DNA of 64,000 nt from Lumnitzera littorea (taxonomy: Eukaryota; Streptophyta; Magnoliopsida; Myrtales; Combretaceae): NCBI GenBank assembly GCA_024138015.1, contig JAMXBB010000004.1:81689613-81753612 (forward strand). The letters run 5' to 3'. Shown in pieces: positions 45,744 to 58,173 of this stretch; the first letter of the stretch is position 1, and every line of letters begins with the position of its first letter. The translations under genes were made by a program, and so were the position numbers. Under the pieces are notes generated by a model, which saw only the letters and a list, made by a program, of their open reading frames with translations, was not told the DNA's origin and ran no database searches.

Positions 45744-48700
45744 ATAATCAAGGTTCAATTCAAAACACGAGCTTGAAGTCTTATGGACTCAAGCTTCACT
45801 GGGTTCGTAAACAGATTTGATTATGCTTTAATGTGCGCAGTACTATGAAGCAAAGATAAAAGGAACATGATATCTTGACAATGGATGTTCAAGACACATG
45901 ATCGGTTACACTTTATTGTTCACAAATCTATTATGGAAGGAAGATGGTTATGTGAAGTTTGGTGACAATGGTAGAGGTAAAATAATTGCGGTAGGGTCAA
46001 CTGGTTTGGTACCTCATTTAATCGAAAATGTGTTGCTAGTTAAAGGATTAAAACATAACTTATTAAGTATAAGTCAATTGTGTAATAAAGGATATAGAAT
46101 AGTTTTTGAACATAATAAATGTGTTGGATTTAATAAGGATGGTTTTAAGCTGTTTGAAGATTTCAGAAAGAAGAATGTCTATCTAATTAAACCATCTGAA
46201 ATATCATCTGAAAACTGTTTTATTTCTGTAAATGATAATGCTATGCTTTGGCACAAATGATTAGGACATGTAAATTTTGAACAATTGCAGATGTTGTCCA
46301 AAAAGAGTTTAATCTTAGGTTTACCTAAAGTACATGCTCATGAAAGTGTTCGTTATGCTGCTTGTTTGAAAAATAAAATGAATTCGTCATCTCATAAGAG
46401 TAAGAAGGTTATTTCTACTCAAAGACCTTTGGAGTTATTGCATTTAGATCTCTTTGGCCCAACCACATCTTAAGTCTAGGAAGAAATAAATATGGACTTG
46501 CGATAGTAGATGATTTCTCTAGATTTACTTAGATCTTATTTTTGCATTATAAAAGTGATGCTTTTAAAAGTTTTGAAATCTTTTTAAAAAGAGTTGAAAA
46601 TGAAAAAGGCCTCTCCATCATCATCTTACAAACTGATCATGGCAAGGAATTTGAAAATTTTGATTTTATTTTGTTTTGTGAAGACAAAGGCATCACTCAT
46701 AATTTTTCTGCACCCTATACTCCATAACAAAATGGAGTTGTTGAATGCAAAAACAGGATTATCCAAGAAATAACGAGAACTCTACTTAATAAAAGTAATA
46801 TAGCCGATCATTTTTAGGTTGAAGCAGATTCAATAGCTTATTATATTATTAATCGTGTATATGTAAAACTCTTGACGAGTAAAATTGCTTACGAGATTTA
46901 CAAAGGAAGGAAACCTATGGTTTCATACTTTCACACTTTTGGTTGTAAGTGTTTTATTAAGAAAACAGGAAAAGCTTTGAGAAAATTTGAAGAGAGAGCA
47001 GATGAAGCCATCTTTCTAGGCTACTCTCTGAACTCAAAGGCATATCGAGTATACAATAAAGAAACAAAAGTCATAGAAGAATCAATAAATGTTAAATTTA
47101 TCAAAGAAACAATCCATGAAGAATTAGACGATGAAATCTCAATTGACAAGAAGAATACAATTCGTCCTAATTTAGAAGAAGGAAAAACAGAACCTCCTTC
47201 AAAAGGTAGTTCAGAAGCTTCTAGGATGCTTGATGGAACCAAAACAAAATCTATATTAGAAGGTACTTTAGAAATTAATACTAGGTTTGTTGAAAAACAT
47301 TCAGAAAGTAAGTCAGAAGCTTCTAAACACTTTCATATTCCTTCATCAACTTTAAAATTTAAATCCGATCATCTTCCTAAGCTTATAATTGGAAATGTTA
47401 GATCTAGAATAAGAACAAGATCAAGCTTACAAAATTTTGAAAATCAGTTCGCCTTTATATTTGAAATTGAACCTCATTCAATGGATGAAGCCTTAAATGA
47501 TAGTAGCTAAATATTGGCCATGCAAGAAGAACTCAATCAATTTCAGAGAAACTAGGTTTAGACTTTAGTTCCAAGACCAAAAGACAAGTCAATCATTGGA
47601 ACTAAATGGGTATTTAAGAACAAACTAGATGAGTAAGGAAAAATAATCAGAAACAAAGCACAATTAGTAGCTAAAGGTTATTCACAAGAAGAATAAATAG
47701 ATTATGATGAAACTTATGCTCTTGTTGCTAGATTAGAAGCTATAAGATTGTTACTTGCTTTTGCTTGTTTGAAAAATTTCAAGTTGTATCATATGGATGT
47801 AAAAAGTGCTTTTCTAAATGGATTCTTAAAAGAAGAAGTGTATGTTGATCAACCTCCTGAATTTGAAAATCCCTTTAAATCAGATCATGTGTTTAAATTA
47901 AAAAAGGCCTTATATGGACTTAAATAGGCTCCTCGTGCTTGGAATGATATATTAAGTCAATTCTTGATTAAAAATTACTTTCAAAGAGGAAAAGTAGATA
48001 CTACACTTTTCATGAAACATTTTGGTAAAGATATACTAGTTATACAAATCTATGTTGATGATATTGTTTTCGGTGCAACTAATGAAATATATTGCCGAGA
48101 ATTTTCAAGTTTGATGCTAGCAAAATTTGAGATGTCACTCACAGGTGAATTAAACTTCTTCTTGGGATTATAAATCAAACAATTAGAGAATGGAATTTTT
48201 GTTAACCAAGAGAAGTACATCAGACAGATATTGAAGAAATTTGGTTTTGAGAATACTAAGAATTCTTCAATACCTATGAGCACCTCAACAAAGCTTAACA
48301 TCATAGGTAATACCAAAAAGGTAAATGAAAAACTCTATCGCAACTTAATTGGATCTTTATTATATCTAACCACTTCACGACCTAATATTTTATTTAGTAC
48401 TTATATGTATGCCAAATTTCAAAGTTCACCAACTGAAACATACTTAACTATAGTTAAAAAGATTTTTAAATATATAAAAAACACTACAAAATTAGGAATT
48501 TGGTATCCTAAAAGTAAAAAACTTTGATCTTATAGGATATTCAGATGCTGACTATGTAGGTTGCAAAGTAGATAAGAAGAGCACTTCAGGAACATGTCAG
48601 TTCTTAGGAGATAAGTTAGTTTCCTAGTCTTCTAAGAAACAAAATTTAGTTGCTCTTTCAACTATAGAAGTTGAATATATATCTATTGGAAATTGTTGTG

Positions 48701-48997
48701 CTCAAATTCTTTAGTTAAAACAACAGTTAAATAACTATGGAATAAGTTGTAAAAATATTCCCATAAAATGTGATAATATGAGCGCTATTAATTTAACAAA
48801 AAATGCATTTCATCATTCAAGATCAAAACACATAGAAACAAGGCATCATTTCATTCGTGACATGTAGCAAATAATGATGTAAGTATTAATTTTGTTTCAA
48901 CTGAATATCAATTTGATGATATTTGTACTAAACCTTTGGACAAATTGAGATTTGAGTTCATTTGTAATGAGCTAAGTGTTTGTAATCCTTTTTGTTA
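45744..48997 (+). pseudogene. Copia pol: protease, integrase, reverse transcriptase, RNase H
   Basis: Protease LDNGCSRHMIGY (DSG changed to DNG); HNLLSISQLCNKGYRIVFE; LWHK-stop-LGH integrase zinc region; RPLELLHLDLFGPTTS; VDDFSRFT; QTDHGKEF; GITHNFSAPYTP-stop-QNGVVE; SYFHTFGCKCFIKK. Reverse transcriptase: IIGTKWVFKNKLDE, HMDVKSAFLNGFLKEEVYVD, LKKALYGLK-stop-APRAW and an intact IYVDDIVFGATN. RNase H: YSDADYVGCKVDKKSTSG, KHIETRHHFIRD. About fifteen stops and one shift near 46474. At nine stops where family motifs fix the original residue (Gln, Trp, Arg), a single C-to-T or G-to-A change explains each. Confidence 0.88.
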
Positions 48998-49267
48998 ATT
49001 TAGTTTTTTTTTTTTTTGTTGTATTTTCTATTTGTCACATGCAAATCTCTTTTATTTTTGTTGGACACAAAAATTTTATGGACTTTAGCATGTTCTTAGT
49101 AGATCTACAAAATCCTCATTAGTGAGTCCATTAAATCAGTTTATTTCCTTCAAATAACTGCCACTACATGAGCACTTTAATCACTCATAAAAGCCTCATT
49201 TTTTTTCTCTCCCTCTCCATCAAAATTTTTCTATTCTTCTCTCGTATTTTTACCCATCTCAATTCTA

Positions 49268-51271
49268 ATGGCACCCAGAAAAACTAACCACATTGCAGCT
49301 AAAGGGGTTAAATCAAAAATCTAAAATGATCCTAAGAATCCCATTGTTCTTGATGAACAAGAAATAGAAACTACTGATCCTGCAAATTGTCAACCAAATT
49401 GACTGTTTGAAACACACCAAGAATTATCTCAAAAAACCCTAACTCTTGAACTTCGAGATGAATCATTAGAAGGGGCTGTTCAAGAAGTGAGTTAGAAGAA
49501 TGCCTCTGAAGTGCATTCTAAACAAGTTCAGGAAGTTATTAAGAAGGATATTCAAGATGATCAAGAATCTAGTTCATCTGAAGAAGTTGTTGAATCAAAA
49601 GAATCTGAAACCTTAGGCAAACCATCTGAAGAAGTTTCTGAAAGAGATCCTTCAGAACCTAATCCTGTTTCAAAGCCAAGGAAATCTCTTCAAAAATCTA
49701 AGACGGCTACCTTAGTTAAGAAGGCTTCAAAATCTCCCCAGAAGGTGGAAAAATTGCTTAAAGTTAAGACATCAATTCCCTCCTTCAAAACAAAGGATAA
49801 ACCTAAGAAGAGGTACATTATAAAAGGTAAAAATCTATGAGACTCACTTTATTTAAACCTTGAATACTTTGAGAATAATGGTTTTTACTAGAAAGATTAT
49901 TTGAATAGATTGGGTTTAAATGGTTTGGTTGATTTGTGTAGAGTGATATATGGAGAATTGATCGATGAATTTTATAGGAAGCTTGATAGTAAAAATCAAG
50001 AAGTTTGGAAGTCAACTGTATTAAGATAAAAGGTAGAAATCAGAAAGAAAGACATTCTAAAATGCTTTGGCATTAAAGAATTGAATGATGATGAAAGCTT
50101 AAGACAATTGACAAAGGAAAAAGATAGGTAGAATTGAAGGGTAGTACAACCTCTGTGACTAGGGAGGATGCATTGGTGATATTGGCAATGCTGGAAAAAA
50201 GATAGGTAGATATTGTGAAATTAATGATGTGACACATGTGGCAGCATGTGGATGTTAAGCCATATGGAAATATGTTGATGGCTCTTTTTAGTTTGAAGAA
50301 AGTAAAACTTTTAAGAGAAACAAATTGTCCTTTTTCTCCTATCAGACTTGGTAAAAGAATCTTTAAAATGATGGGAATCTATGTGAATGACAAGCTTTGG
50401 CATTCACATAATGGAGGAATCTTTGTTCATTCCTCAAATTTAAAAAGAAAGGTCATTATCATTGAAGAAAAAGGCAATGGAAAGAAAAGGAAAAGAGGAA
50501 AGAGCTAGGTGAGAAGGAACCAAAGAAGAAAGGTAAGTTATCAAGTGGCATAAGTTTAGGGAACCAATTGGGATAGCTTCAGCAAGTGATTTAGATAGTT
50601 CAGAGTTTCAACCAGTTCACTACAAATAAGGGGAAGCTTCAGCTTTTGTGGAACAACTTTCTAAAGGAATCAAAGAAGTTGTATGAAAGATTGTCAAGGA
50701 TCAAATTGTTGGAATGAAAGATTTGTTCAAAGCTTGGGTTAAAGAGTCTGTTCTTGAATCGAATCTTACTAATCAAGCACATACTACTATTGATCTTGAA
50801 CCCCCTATACAAAACCAAACCACTAAACCTACAAAACCATCTGAACCTCATCTTACACCCACAGCACCATCTGTTCCTGTTTCAAATACTCCTCTCACAC
50901 CATTTGAACCTGATCCTTCTACTTAACCAAAGGATCAAACCATTGTCAGTTTTGTTCCAACTTCAGATAAGACCCTTGTCGTTTCACCACAATCTCTTAA
51001 GAGGACACCTCAAGTTACTACTCCTATTCTTAATCCTGAAGAACAGACACCTCCTGAAGGCCACACTAAAACTTTATCTGTAGCTTCCACCAAAGAAACT
51101 ATTCCACTTGATCCCATCCAAACTACACCATCATCTGATAAAAGCAAAGAACCCACTTTATCTGTTGTAACATCTTCTAAAGCCACTTATTCTCCTAGAA
51201 AAGTTCTTCCATCGTATTCTAGCAGATTCAAACTGTATGCTCGGAAGAAAACAAAGCGATCTAAAAAATGA
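49268..51271 (+). pseudogene. Post-pol ORF of SIRE-type copia (env-like position), decayed
   Basis: Begins MAPRKTNHIAAKGVKSKI (ATG 49268) and ends ARKKTKRSKK before TGA (51269-51271). The first part is Glu/Ser/Lys-rich (SSSSEEVVESKESE, then KPRKSLQKSKTATLVKKASK). A middle region has GLNGLVDLCRVIYGELIDEF and KILKCFGIKELNDDE-like text, and the last 170 codons are Pro/Thr/Ser-rich with LTPTAPSVPVSNTPLTPFEP. Stops and frame breaks occur around 49840-50640. The position matches the 'env-like' ORF of SIRE elements, but no signal peptide or membrane segment was seen, so an envelope role is unsupported. A basic tail could suggest nucleic-acid binding (inference). Confidence 0.65.
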
Positions 51272-51638
51272 TTGTTTCTCTTTCTCCAGTTCTAGCAAAA
51301 ATTATGTTCTAGCATATTTTGTTTTTGTCTGCCTGTAGACTTGTTTCTTGTTATTTTTGTTTTATTTCTAAACTTGGTTATGATATTTCGTTAATCAATG
51401 CAATTTGATCTTTTATGTCAATGCAGTTAATGAACTTGATTTTTTGTTTGTTATATTCAAACTTACACATTTTATAAAGATTAAGGGAGTTTATTAAGAA
51501 TGATTACAAAAAAGGGGGAGAGAAAAACCAAAAACAGTCGTACTACATGTTACCTGCACATTAGATATACATTGCATGAATATGTGATTGTGAATATTTT
51601 TTGCGATTTGCTTTTATAATAACATTTTTGTTATCATC

Positions 51639-51652
51639 AAAAAGGGGGAGAA
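51639..51652 (+). other. Polypurine tract of copia element
   Basis: AAAAAGGGGGAGAA directly before the 3' LTR start. Confidence 0.85.
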
Positions 51653-52490
51653 TGTTAGATATCTCCCATACATTTTAATGATAACAAAAAGGGTTAAAAA
51701 CTAATGAATCTTAAAGAGTACGAGCTTATAGAAGGATTTTCAGAAAGTATAATTTCACAAAGCTCAGTTGTATTCCAAAGGTTTGAATGGATTGAAAATA
51801 AACTAGTCTGGAAAATCTTCAAAAAGTATTTCAAAAGTTTGTACGAGAAGAATTAGTATAATACTTCAGAAACTTATTTAGAAACTTTAGAAACAAAAGG
51901 CTAATATTCTTCAGAAGCTTGTTTAGAAAGTAAGTCTAGAAGTATGGCACTGAAAATAGCTTTAAATCAGATTCGAATTAATTAAGTCCTAGCTCCACTA
52001 GATTAGGTGTATTGGGAAAATACACTTATTCCCGTTTCACTCAAGATGGAATTAAGATTCATGGGAATTATCTTTGAGCGAATTAATTTTTGAAAAATTA
52101 AGATATGTACAAGTATGGATAAGGATAAGATTGGATCGGATTTTATGGAAATTTGAAAATGAGTTTTATCTAGAAGTTTATGATAAGACATATTATCTCG
52201 CCAATTTCAAATCAAAAGAAAATCCAATGTTTACTGATTGAAGGTTATCCGATTGAAGCAAGATAAAGAGAGTTGTTTTTGAAATTCAAATAATCGAGAT
52301 CCTCTCAAAATATCCAAGGATTATCTTCAACAATCCAACAATTGGATAAACATGAAAATAAAGATAATCTTCATCAAATTAGCCATTGGAAGATTTCAAT
52401 ATAAATAAGAAAGGATTCAAAACGTCATGTGATACGACTCTGAAGAAAAGTTTTCACTGCACAAAAAATTGTGATCAAATTATACCTTCT
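51653..52490 (+). repeat. 3' LTR of copia element, truncated
   Basis: TGTTAGATATCTCCC, colinear with the 5' LTR up to TATACCTTCT, corresponding to base 43326 of the 5' copy; the last 570 bp or so are missing. Foreign sequence begins at 52491. Confidence 0.88.
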
Positions 52491-52571
52491 ATTGATTACA
52501 AATATGTACATCATTTAGCACTCAAAGGAGTTCAACTGTAGGCTATTGATTACAAATATGTACATCATTTA
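52489..52571. repeat. 29-bp direct repeat at the copia breakpoint
   Basis: CTATTGATTACAAATATGTA CATCATTTA occurs at 52489-52517 and again at 52543-52571 (54-bp period), starting exactly where the 3' LTR is cut. Confidence 0.8.
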
Positions 52572-55224
52572 CAAACTTAAAAAACTAAGGCACTAAACTT
52601 TAACTAAACTTCTAGATCTCCATTGTACTTATTTAGTGACACTTTCACTTTCAAAGTAACCGACTCTATCTAATGCTTTCCAAAAATCCACCCTAGTTGC
52701 TGGTAATGCCCTAAATTCTACATCTTAACCTAATGATAAGAAAAAACTTATCCCCCTAAGTATCTTTGAGCTGAGTGAAAGTGGATAACAAACAATAATA
52801 CACCAAAGCACATATTACAGGCATACAAGTTTCATATTCAATTAATATCCAAACAACAAATGAAATAATGCAGATTATATGCCATGCTAATGTACATAAT
52901 ATGCATTGATTACCAATATCCTAGCCAGCCTAACAACTCATGCGGTTTGGTCGATTACAAATCCAAGCATCTAGAGAATATATCCAAGACCCTAGCAAAT
53001 ATTTCAGCCTAGTAAAAACACGAAGTGTAGTTGAAGTTTTGGTCAATACAAAACTATATATACAAAAAAAAAAACCCAACTTTATAAACTTATCATAGCA
53101 AAAGCATAAGTTTTCAAAAAACTGGCCCGTAGGTCCTTTCGTGCTGTACCATGTCGTGAATGCATTAACCAATTCTCAATCAACATCAAGTATAACAACA
53201 AAGCTTATAATGTTTCATTCAACCTCTATCTTAGGTTTTGAATTAGCTTCTAAATCAAATACTTATTATAACACAAGTTTCCATAAGATTTGACTCACAA
53301 CCAAGTTTGGAATACACCACATAACACATTACCAACATCATACTCATAAAGCACATCATCACTAAGTATTTACATAGTGAATCCAAGCAACATCCTGACC
53401 ATTACCACAATCACAAACAAGAATATTCACTATTTACTAATCAAATGTCAGTAAAGTAATTTACACAACAAACCCAAGCATCGTCTAAATAATCACCAAA
53501 ATTACGTACGAGAACATTCATTGTCCATTATTCAGATATAAATCTATTCCCTATACATGCAAGACTACTTACCTGGCTAGCAATAGACCCCAACTTAGTC
53601 GTTAGTAGGAACTTTTTCCTTTACGACTTCACCTAGCAAGAGTTAGTGTTTCTAAGGTCAATTATAGGTCACACGTATATATATATATATGTTATATACT
53701 CACTTGTTGATTTTTAGTCTGTCTTAAACTGGTTCTGATTTAGTCTTTGAGTTTGATTCTAATTTAGCTCCTAAAACAGCTCATGAATTATTGTCTAATT
53801 CGGCCTACTTTAAAATTCTTAGTTAGGTATCGGTTAACTTATATCCTTAGTTTATTAGGTAGAATCTTCCAATATTACATCTGATTAAGTCATCTAGATT
53901 CAACTTTTATAAAAATGCATTAGTGTAATAGGTTCTGAATCTAGTTCCAAATTAAGTTCTAACTTGCCCACAATATCATGTTTACTTACCTAATTTTTAA
54001 TTGAACCAACCTAAGATAATTGTAACTACTCCAAATACAATAGCAACCAAAACTCTCCCATACTACATCATAAATTATACCAATTTTACCCTTTATCAAC
54101 ATATTGTACAAAATATGTATAAATAGTTCAAAGATACAAAGTAATTAGTATTTGTACTTCACAAAATCCATGAAATACACCTTATATTTAGAAAATAGTA
54201 GGAATCACATTTTTATCATGTAAAACCCTTAAATAGCATATTAAGTAATATACTCTATATTACATATTTAAGCTCTATTTTACCAATAATAGCTAAAATT
54301 TGTAAATATTTATACCTTTCACAAAATTCACAGTATAACATAAATTTCGATAATACTAAGCTCCAAAAATCAAGTCTAGTTAGCTTTGTACATTATTTAG
54401 TATAAAATCCTTTAATTTAGCTAAATTAGTAAAATTGCTAATAATGGCCAAATAATTCGTAATAAATGGTAGACATAACGTTTTTCAAAAATTCTTGTTA
54501 TCACAATCTAGTATATATTATAGGAGTATTACATAAAAAATTTTAACTTAAAAAAACATGATTTAATATTTTGGAAAGTTCAATAAAAATTCATCGAATC
54601 AGGGCATGTTCTTAAGTAAGTGCTCTAAATCGACATCATTTCAAGAAAATAAAATTACTAGATGAAAGTACATGTAAAATAACTTTAGGAAATGAAATTT
54701 CATAATTTTCCAAGCTAATTTGATATTTTTAGAAAATTAGGCAAAATTGGATGGAAAAATAAACCTCACCAACGTACAGCCGTTCGGCTATCACTAGTTG
54801 TCAGCCAGCCTTGCCACGCCACCAAATGCTTAAGTCTCTAAGCTTGAGTTGTTAGGTTCTCGTTTGATATGGGAACTCGATTTTCCCCTGTTTTGATCTA
54901 ATTTTTCTTATTTTTTGTAAACTTTGTGTAGTTGCTTTCTTGGGAGGATTTCTAGTGTTTGAGAGGCTAAAAGTGATTAAGAATGATGTATAATTTATAT
55001 AATTCCCTTAGTATGATCCCTAGTTAGTAGAGTGGAGGAAATGAAGTTACATGTGTCAATTGAAGCCAATTTGCTAACGTACCAATGTATTTTGCAATTC
55101 CCCATAATGGGCAGCTCACCATGGTATGTTTTGAGCCTTATATTTTCTTGCTACACCATCCTCTAAGTTGTCTAGGTATTTTTTATTGTTTTTTCATAAT
55201 TTTTAAGTAATTACATACAAATTT
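52572..55224. other. AT-rich repeat DNA, no gene
   Basis: No credible frame. The - strand near 53570 has GCTAGCCAGGTAAGTAG, similar to a leader-intron donor of gypsy LTRs, and an (AT)n tract lies at 53672-53689. Possibly a degraded - strand LTR, but ends were not found. Confidence 0.35.
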
Positions 55225-55724
55225 TAGTAGATTTAATTTCTTAAAATCACCTTTTTAAAAAATATCCTATGAAACAAAATAAATTAGGTTAAATTGAGTA
55301 AAACTAAACTAAAAATGGAAAAAGTGGATTTTATTTTCATTTTTTACCATTGTTCCATTAGTGCCTACATACCTGTTATTCAATATCAAACGTACATAGT
55401 TCTTTCTTTTTGTAAAATTTTAGTAAGTTGATTGATTTTATTTTAGAAAAGAGCCAGATTTAAGCTTCTTAACTTTTTCTATTTATTTTGAAAATCTACT
55501 AAAGGGTCCTAATTGATTTGTTAATTTTAGAAAATTTTCTACAATGTCTTAATTTAGAAAAGAATTTATTCAAGTTTTTTTTTTTTATTTTAAGAAAAGC
55601 TGATTTTCAAAGAGATAAAATAAATTCCATTTTTTATTCATTTTATTTTCTCTGTTTTATCATCTATATTTATTTATTTTTATTGTTTTTCATTTTCTTA
55701 ATAAAACATAAATAAAAGCAAGAC

Positions 55725-55850
55725 TACTCTCTTCTTCTTTTTTCTTCTTCTTTACTCTTTCTTTTTTCCTCTTTTTGGTTTTTCTTTTTCTTTTTTATCT
55801 TCTTTATTCTTTCTTATTTTCTCTTTTTGGTTTTTCTTTTTCTTTTTTAA
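55725..55850 (+). repeat. Pyrimidine-rich tract with a 52-bp internal duplication
   Basis: CTCTTTTTGGTTTTTCTTTT occurs twice (about 55769 and 55821). Apparent - strand Lys/Glu-rich frames here are low-complexity. Confidence 0.7.
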
Positions 55851-57316
55851 TCTATAATTACATTTACCTTTACAACAAACAAATAAAATAAAAAAGCAAA
55901 GCGAAAAACCCAAAACTAAAAATGGGGCTGGACCAAAGGAGTTGGAAGTAGGCATAGGTTAGTACAAGATCCGAGTAAGATTAGTGGATCAGGGCGTGGA
56001 GTCGGGTCAAGTTAGCTGACCCGATCACGTACGTTATATGTGCAAGGCTAAGGGAGGAAGAAGATTATGTGATTTTGATTGTGGAAGTGAATATGAGCAA
56101 CAATTCGAGCAAAGGATGGCATTTTTGTGTGAATTCTATTGGGGAATGGAGGTAGTTTCCATGTTGAGGTGAGTAAAGATGGACTTCGTAGTGGTTAAGA
56201 GTTGGGGTGGTAATGGTGGCTTCAGCTTGGCATGGTGGAGATCACTGGGTGCTATAGTATGTAGGATGGCTATTGGGCATTGTGGATCTGGGTTGTGGCT
56301 AAGATTGCACAACCATATTTGGGCATGCGAAGGTTGGTTGGTGTTCCAATTCATATGTATGGTATGTTGTTGTAGCGTCGTAGCTAGGGATGAAGAGAGG
56401 TTGATGAAGTGTTGCAAGAGAAAGGGTAGGCTTCAGTCCTCTAGTTGTGAGTGATCGAGGAGTGAGGGTGGAGCTGATCAATGGAGTATTAGGTAGGTGT
56501 TTGGTTTTGGTTGCAAAGGGTTGTCAATGGAGTGAGGTTGAAGATGAAGGGAGGTGGAGTCACTATTAGGTTCAATCAACAGCAATCAGGGATGTTTGAT
56601 ACTACCGTGTGTGTATGGGTTTATGCAAGGAAAGAGATGGAGCATAAGGTATGCTTGGCTGTATAGTGGGCATTAAGTTAAGTCAAGGTGGTACATGCAA
56701 GCACTGGGTTTGGTTAGAATTGGGGTCGAGTGTTGCTGATGGGGCTGATCAAGGGTAAAGACCAATAGAGGGGGATCGTGCTCTATGTATGTGTAGTTTG
56801 GTGTGTGCAGGCACGATAGTAGTGTTTATGTGCTAGCTGTATAGTCAAGAGAAAGAGGACAGTGTTAGAGAGAAGTCTGTGTTTACGTTAGTGAGAGAAA
56901 GAGGATGAGAGTCCAGTTAGAGGAAGAGGGTTCGATACGAGGAAGAGAATGAAGGTCCATGATTAAGTCTTCTTAATTGGAAAATTGAAGATTAGGATTC
57001 AATGCATATTCCTAATTTTTAGTTCTTTCTCGATTTTCAATTCACATTTTGACTCACTTCATGATTGAACTTGGTCTTTCTCTTGGGTTCCTTATGAAAT
57101 AGGCCATGCAATCTTCATGATTTCATCTTTAATTTTATGGAATCGCTATGAAAATTGCATAATAAAAGGCACCAAATTGAGAACCCCAAGCGTATTCATC
57201 ATAAGAAAAGAAAGGAGGAGTCGAGAAAGAGAAAGAAAATCGTGAGCCATCCAATCATGTTCCAACACGTAGCACTTTGAACAAAAAGAAATAAAAGGCA
57301 GTAAGCGCCTCTTGTA

Positions 57317-57380
57317 GGTTTCGAACCCTAGACCTTATGCTTAATGCAATGTCAAATCCATGCATATTATCATTAGGCTA
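57317..57380 (-). other. tRNA-like segment with A-box and B-box motifs
   Basis: On the - strand, TAGCCTAATGATAA (57380-57367) resembles a tRNA A box and GGTTCGAAACC (57327-57317) a B box, 53 bases apart from start to start, a distance seen in tRNAs with a long variable arm. It lies within the LTR in the same orientation. No complete cloverleaf was drawn, so it is not called a tRNA gene. Confidence 0.45.
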
Positions 57381-57718
57381 TTGACCTATGCCTTATTCAT
57401 ATATATAACAAGGTCAACTTAGGCTAGATTTGGATCTAAGCCCAATCTTAATGTCCCTCTCTTATTAAATAAAAAACTTATTATTGAAACACTACAACTT
57501 ATTTAAATTTCCTAAGTTTTTTAATTTTTCTAATTTTTTATTATTATTTTTATATTGTTCTAAGATTTTTTATTTTTTCTAATTTTTGTAAATTTTCTGT
57601 TTTTTTTTTTTTGTAGTTTTTAAATTTTCTTATTTTTTGTGCTTTTTCTTAATTTAGGATCCTTTATCTTATTTTAAAAATTTTGAAAAAATAAAGGGGG
57701 CAAAATGGGATATTTACA

Positions 57719-57734
57719 ACCGCCCCTATCTATG
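57719..57734 (-). other. Polypurine tract of Tat-type element
   Basis: The - strand reads ATAGATAGGGGCGGTT, immediately upstream of the LTR start TGTAAATA; this fixes the element's orientation. Confidence 0.7.
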
Positions 57735-57811
57735 GTGAAATTTGAATAAAACTTTGCCACAAAGATAAAAGAGACACTATGATTACCCCAAGAATAGAAT
57801 TTGTCCTAAGA

Positions 57812-57866
57812 AGCACTACAACTAGCTAGTTAACCAAGCACTACAACTAGCTAGCTAACCTAGCAC
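57812..57866. repeat. 25-bp tandem duplication
   Basis: AAGCACTACAACTAGCTAG followed by TTAACC, then the same with CTAACC, and a third partial TAGCACTAG. Confidence 0.75.
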
Positions 57867-57869
57867 TAG

Positions 57870-58173
57870 TCCACTAGGGATTTGGCAAAGAAAGAGGAAG
57901 TGCTCTAAGAGCTGGCCGAGACACTATAGAAATCAAAAGAGGGTAGCGCCCCCATAGGCTGGCAAAAACCATAAAAGAATATGAAAAACTTGGTTATTAA
58001 ACTCTACACAAAAGGTAGAAACCTAGTGGTGCCCTACTGGGCTAACTAACCTAGGTGACTGAGCAAAGCACTCCTAAAGCTAGCTAAAACCCTAAGAGAT
58101 GTTGAAAACTTGGTCGTACTCTTATGAGCTGACTAACTAAGGGGAATTGAGCGAAGCGCTCCTTAAGCTGGCT
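57870..58173. repeat. Degenerate repeat zone preceding the 87-bp array
   Basis: Irregular copies of a GC-CT-AGAGCTGGCTAA core (GAAGTGCTCTAAGAGCTGGC, GCACTCCTAAAGCTAGCTAA, GCGCTCCTTAAGCTGGCTAA), sharing wording with all three arrays that follow. Confidence 0.6.

Larger units (their letters stand above)
42483..52490 (+). mobile_element. SIRE/Maximus-type Ty1/copia element, 3' LTR truncated
   Basis: About 10 kb: a 1.4-kb 5' LTR, initiator-Met-type PBS, gag, pol in copia order (protease, integrase, reverse transcriptase, RNase H), an extra ORF after pol, a polypurine tract and the first 838 bp of the 3' LTR. Large size, long LTRs and a post-pol ORF define the SIRE lineage. The LTRs agree at roughly nine bases in ten by eye. 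It interrupts a Tat-type RNase H on the left; the right flank is unrelated to that element. Confidence 0.88.
55225..57718 (-). repeat. 3' LTR of - strand Tat-type element (cut at left)
   Basis: On the - strand it starts TGTAAATATCCCATTTTGCC at 57718, matching the LTR start at 34206. The segment 55225-55441 repeats at 63783-64000 in the same orientation, roughly 85% identical by eye, which identifies the second LTR at the window edge. The copy stops matching at 55225, so its tail is lost. It is long (at least 2.5 kb), with a G-rich zone (56030-56990), a pyrimidine-rich zone (55720-55850) and a tRNA-like segment. Confidence 0.7.
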
